Assembly (NCBI RefSeq): GCF_014904815.1
Contig: NZ_JACZFR010000060.1
Location: 1-46,768, forward strand
Length of the DNA: 46,768 nt
Source: Microbulbifer taiwanensis
GTDB lineage: Bacteria; Pseudomonadota; Gammaproteobacteria; Pseudomonadales; Cellvibrionaceae
Direction of reading: 5' to 3'
The notes below the pieces were generated by a model. The model had not been told where the DNA came from. It saw nothing but the letters and a program-made list of their open reading frames with translations, and searched no databases. Shown piece after piece: positions 45,054-46,768 of this stretch (the stretch's first letter is position 1; every line of letters begins with the position of its first letter). A program made the translations under genes and the position numbers.

Positions 45054-45545
45054 ATGCGCAGAATAATTTCAGTGTTGATGGAAAACGAACCGGGGGCTCT
45101 CTCCCGTGTGGTGGGGCTCTTCTCCCAGCGCGGTTACAACATCGAGAGCCTGACGGTTGCCCCGACCGAAGACGAGACACTGTCGCGCCTGACGCTTGTC
45201 ACCATCGGCGATGACCACAAGATAGAGCAGGTCACCAAGAACCTGAACAAGCTGATCGACGTGGTAAAGCTGGTGGACCTGACTGAGGGTTCCCATATCG
45301 AGCGCGAGCTCCTGCTGGTCAAAGTGCGTGCGACCGGCGCGCAGCGCGATGAGGTAAAGCGCAGTGTGGATATTTTCCGCGGGCAGATAGTGGACGTCAC
45401 CAGCAATATGTACACGCTGCAGGTGGCGGGTACTGGTGAAAAACTGGATGCTTTTTTGCAGGCCCTGGGCGAGCACACGATTATGGAAGTGGTGCGCTCC
45501 GGGGTGTCGGGCATTGCCCGTGGTGAAAAAGTTTTGAGTGTTTAA
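45054..45545 (+). CDS. ilvH: Acetolactate synthase, regulatory small subunit
   Basis: 163 residues. An N-terminal ACT domain (MRRIISVLMENEPGALSRVVGLFSQRGYNIESLTVAPTE) binds valine for feedback inhibition; the C-terminal half (VKLVDLTEGSHIERELLLVKV...LGEHTIMEVVRSGVSGIARG) activates the large subunit. ATG with GGGAAG upstream. It lies between ilvI and ilvC, the usual order, 12 bases after the former and 48 before the latter. Confidence 0.97.
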   Translation: MRRIISVLMENEPGALSRVVGLFSQRGYNIESLTVAPTEDETLSRLTLVTIGDDHKIEQVTKNLNKLIDVVKLVDLTEGSHIERELLLVKVRATGAQRDEVKRSVDIFRGQIVDVTSNMYTLQVAGTGEKLDAFLQALGEHTIMEVVRSGVSGIARGEKVLSV

Positions 45546-45590
45546 TTTGGTTTTTGATTTGTTATTGAATCGGTAAGAAATAGGAAGTGA

Positions 45591-46619
<1,029 letters not shown>

Positions 46620-46639
46620 TCGATCGGCGATTATCCGAA

Positions 46640-46671
46640 AAGCGGCGGGGGAGACTCCGCCGCTTTTTTTT
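46640..46671 (+). terminator. Intrinsic terminator of the ilv operon
   Basis: AGCGGCGG (46641-46648) pairs with CCGCCGCT (46657-46664), loop of eight bases, followed by a run of eight T residues counting the stem T. It lies about 20 bases after the ilvC stop. Confidence 0.94.
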
Positions 46672-46678
46672 GGCTCGC

Positions 46679-46768
46679 TGTCCCGTCCTGAAATAGGTTG
46701 ATACATTGAGGACCTATTGATGGATACCCCTTCACCACCCCGTTCAAAACGCACACAGTGTGATTACA
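46679..46768 (+). mobile_element. Left end of an IS3-family-like insertion sequence, truncated by the window
   Basis: TGTCCCGTCCTGAAATAGGT from 46679 looks like an IS left inverted repeat starting with TG. AATAGGT (46692-46698) and ACCTATT (46712-46718) form a stem that could hide the ribosome site of the downstream reading frame, a control known from several IS elements. The right end and target duplication are outside the window. Confidence 0.55.
46720..46768 (+). CDS. Start of a transposase orfA (partial)
   Basis: Only 16 codons are visible: MDTPSPPRSKRTQCDY. SKRTQxDY is the beginning of many IS3-family OrfA proteins, which continue with a helix-turn-helix of the IS150 group. GAGG lies eight bases before the ATG. 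The identification rests on this short N terminus and the repeat-like left end, so it is tentative. Confidence 0.5.
   Translation, partial: MDTPSPPRSKRTQCDY

Overview
The window is a chromosomal segment of a high-GC gammaproteobacterium. Gene order obgE-proB, rpsT, murJ-ribF-ileS-lspA-fkpB-ispH, minor type IV pilins-pilY1-pilE, pilRS, bamD/rluD-pgeF-clpB follows, from general knowledge, the order of the same block in Pseudomonas. The marine-type dedicated sortase regulators, the calcium-type loops in the pilins and the non-Pseudomonas additions fit a marine relative such as Microbulbifer/Cellvibrionales. That placement is an inference.

Layout. 1-4240: an imperfect palindrome at the left edge, obgE, proB, a LysE-type exporter, a small membrane protein of the DUF6090 type, and rpsT on the minus strand with a clear sigma70 promoter. 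4403-8434 (minus strand): the proteobacterial dedicated sortase (PDS) regulators pdsS, pdsR and pdsO plus an unannotated 46-residue membrane peptide, placed where rpsT and murJ are neighbours in Pseudomonas; neither the sortase nor its target is present. 8624-16167: murJ, ribF, ileS, lspA, fkpB, ispH, all plus strand (lipid II flipping, flavin and isoleucyl-tRNA synthesis, lipoprotein signal peptidase, isoprenoids). 16355-26737: fimU/fimT-like pilin, pilV, pilW, pilX, pilY1 and pilE on plus; a second GspH-type pilin, pilR and pilS on minus. 26774-34229: nadE, bamD (minus), rluD, pgeF, clpB. 34495-39752: an RND efflux pump with a convergent AraC-type regulator. 40012-42822: a secreted alpha/beta hydrolase, a membrane-anchored periplasmic partner of unknown family, and a DUF4124 protein (minus). 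43305-46619: ilvI-ilvH-ilvC, with a 480-base leader region and a strong terminator. 46679-46768: the left end of what looks like an IS3-family insertion sequence, cut by the window edge.

Across the window, short palindromes starting with GTAG (REP-like) and one larger composite palindrome sit between genes. In several cases they supply the stop codon of the adjacent gene (pdsS, murJ, fkpB, rluD, and both nadE and bamD). No tRNA, rRNA, CRISPR array or complete mobile element was seen. The observations most worth following are the sortase-less PDS regulator set with its small membrane protein, the stop-codon-donating palindromes, and the hydrolase/anchored-partner pair.
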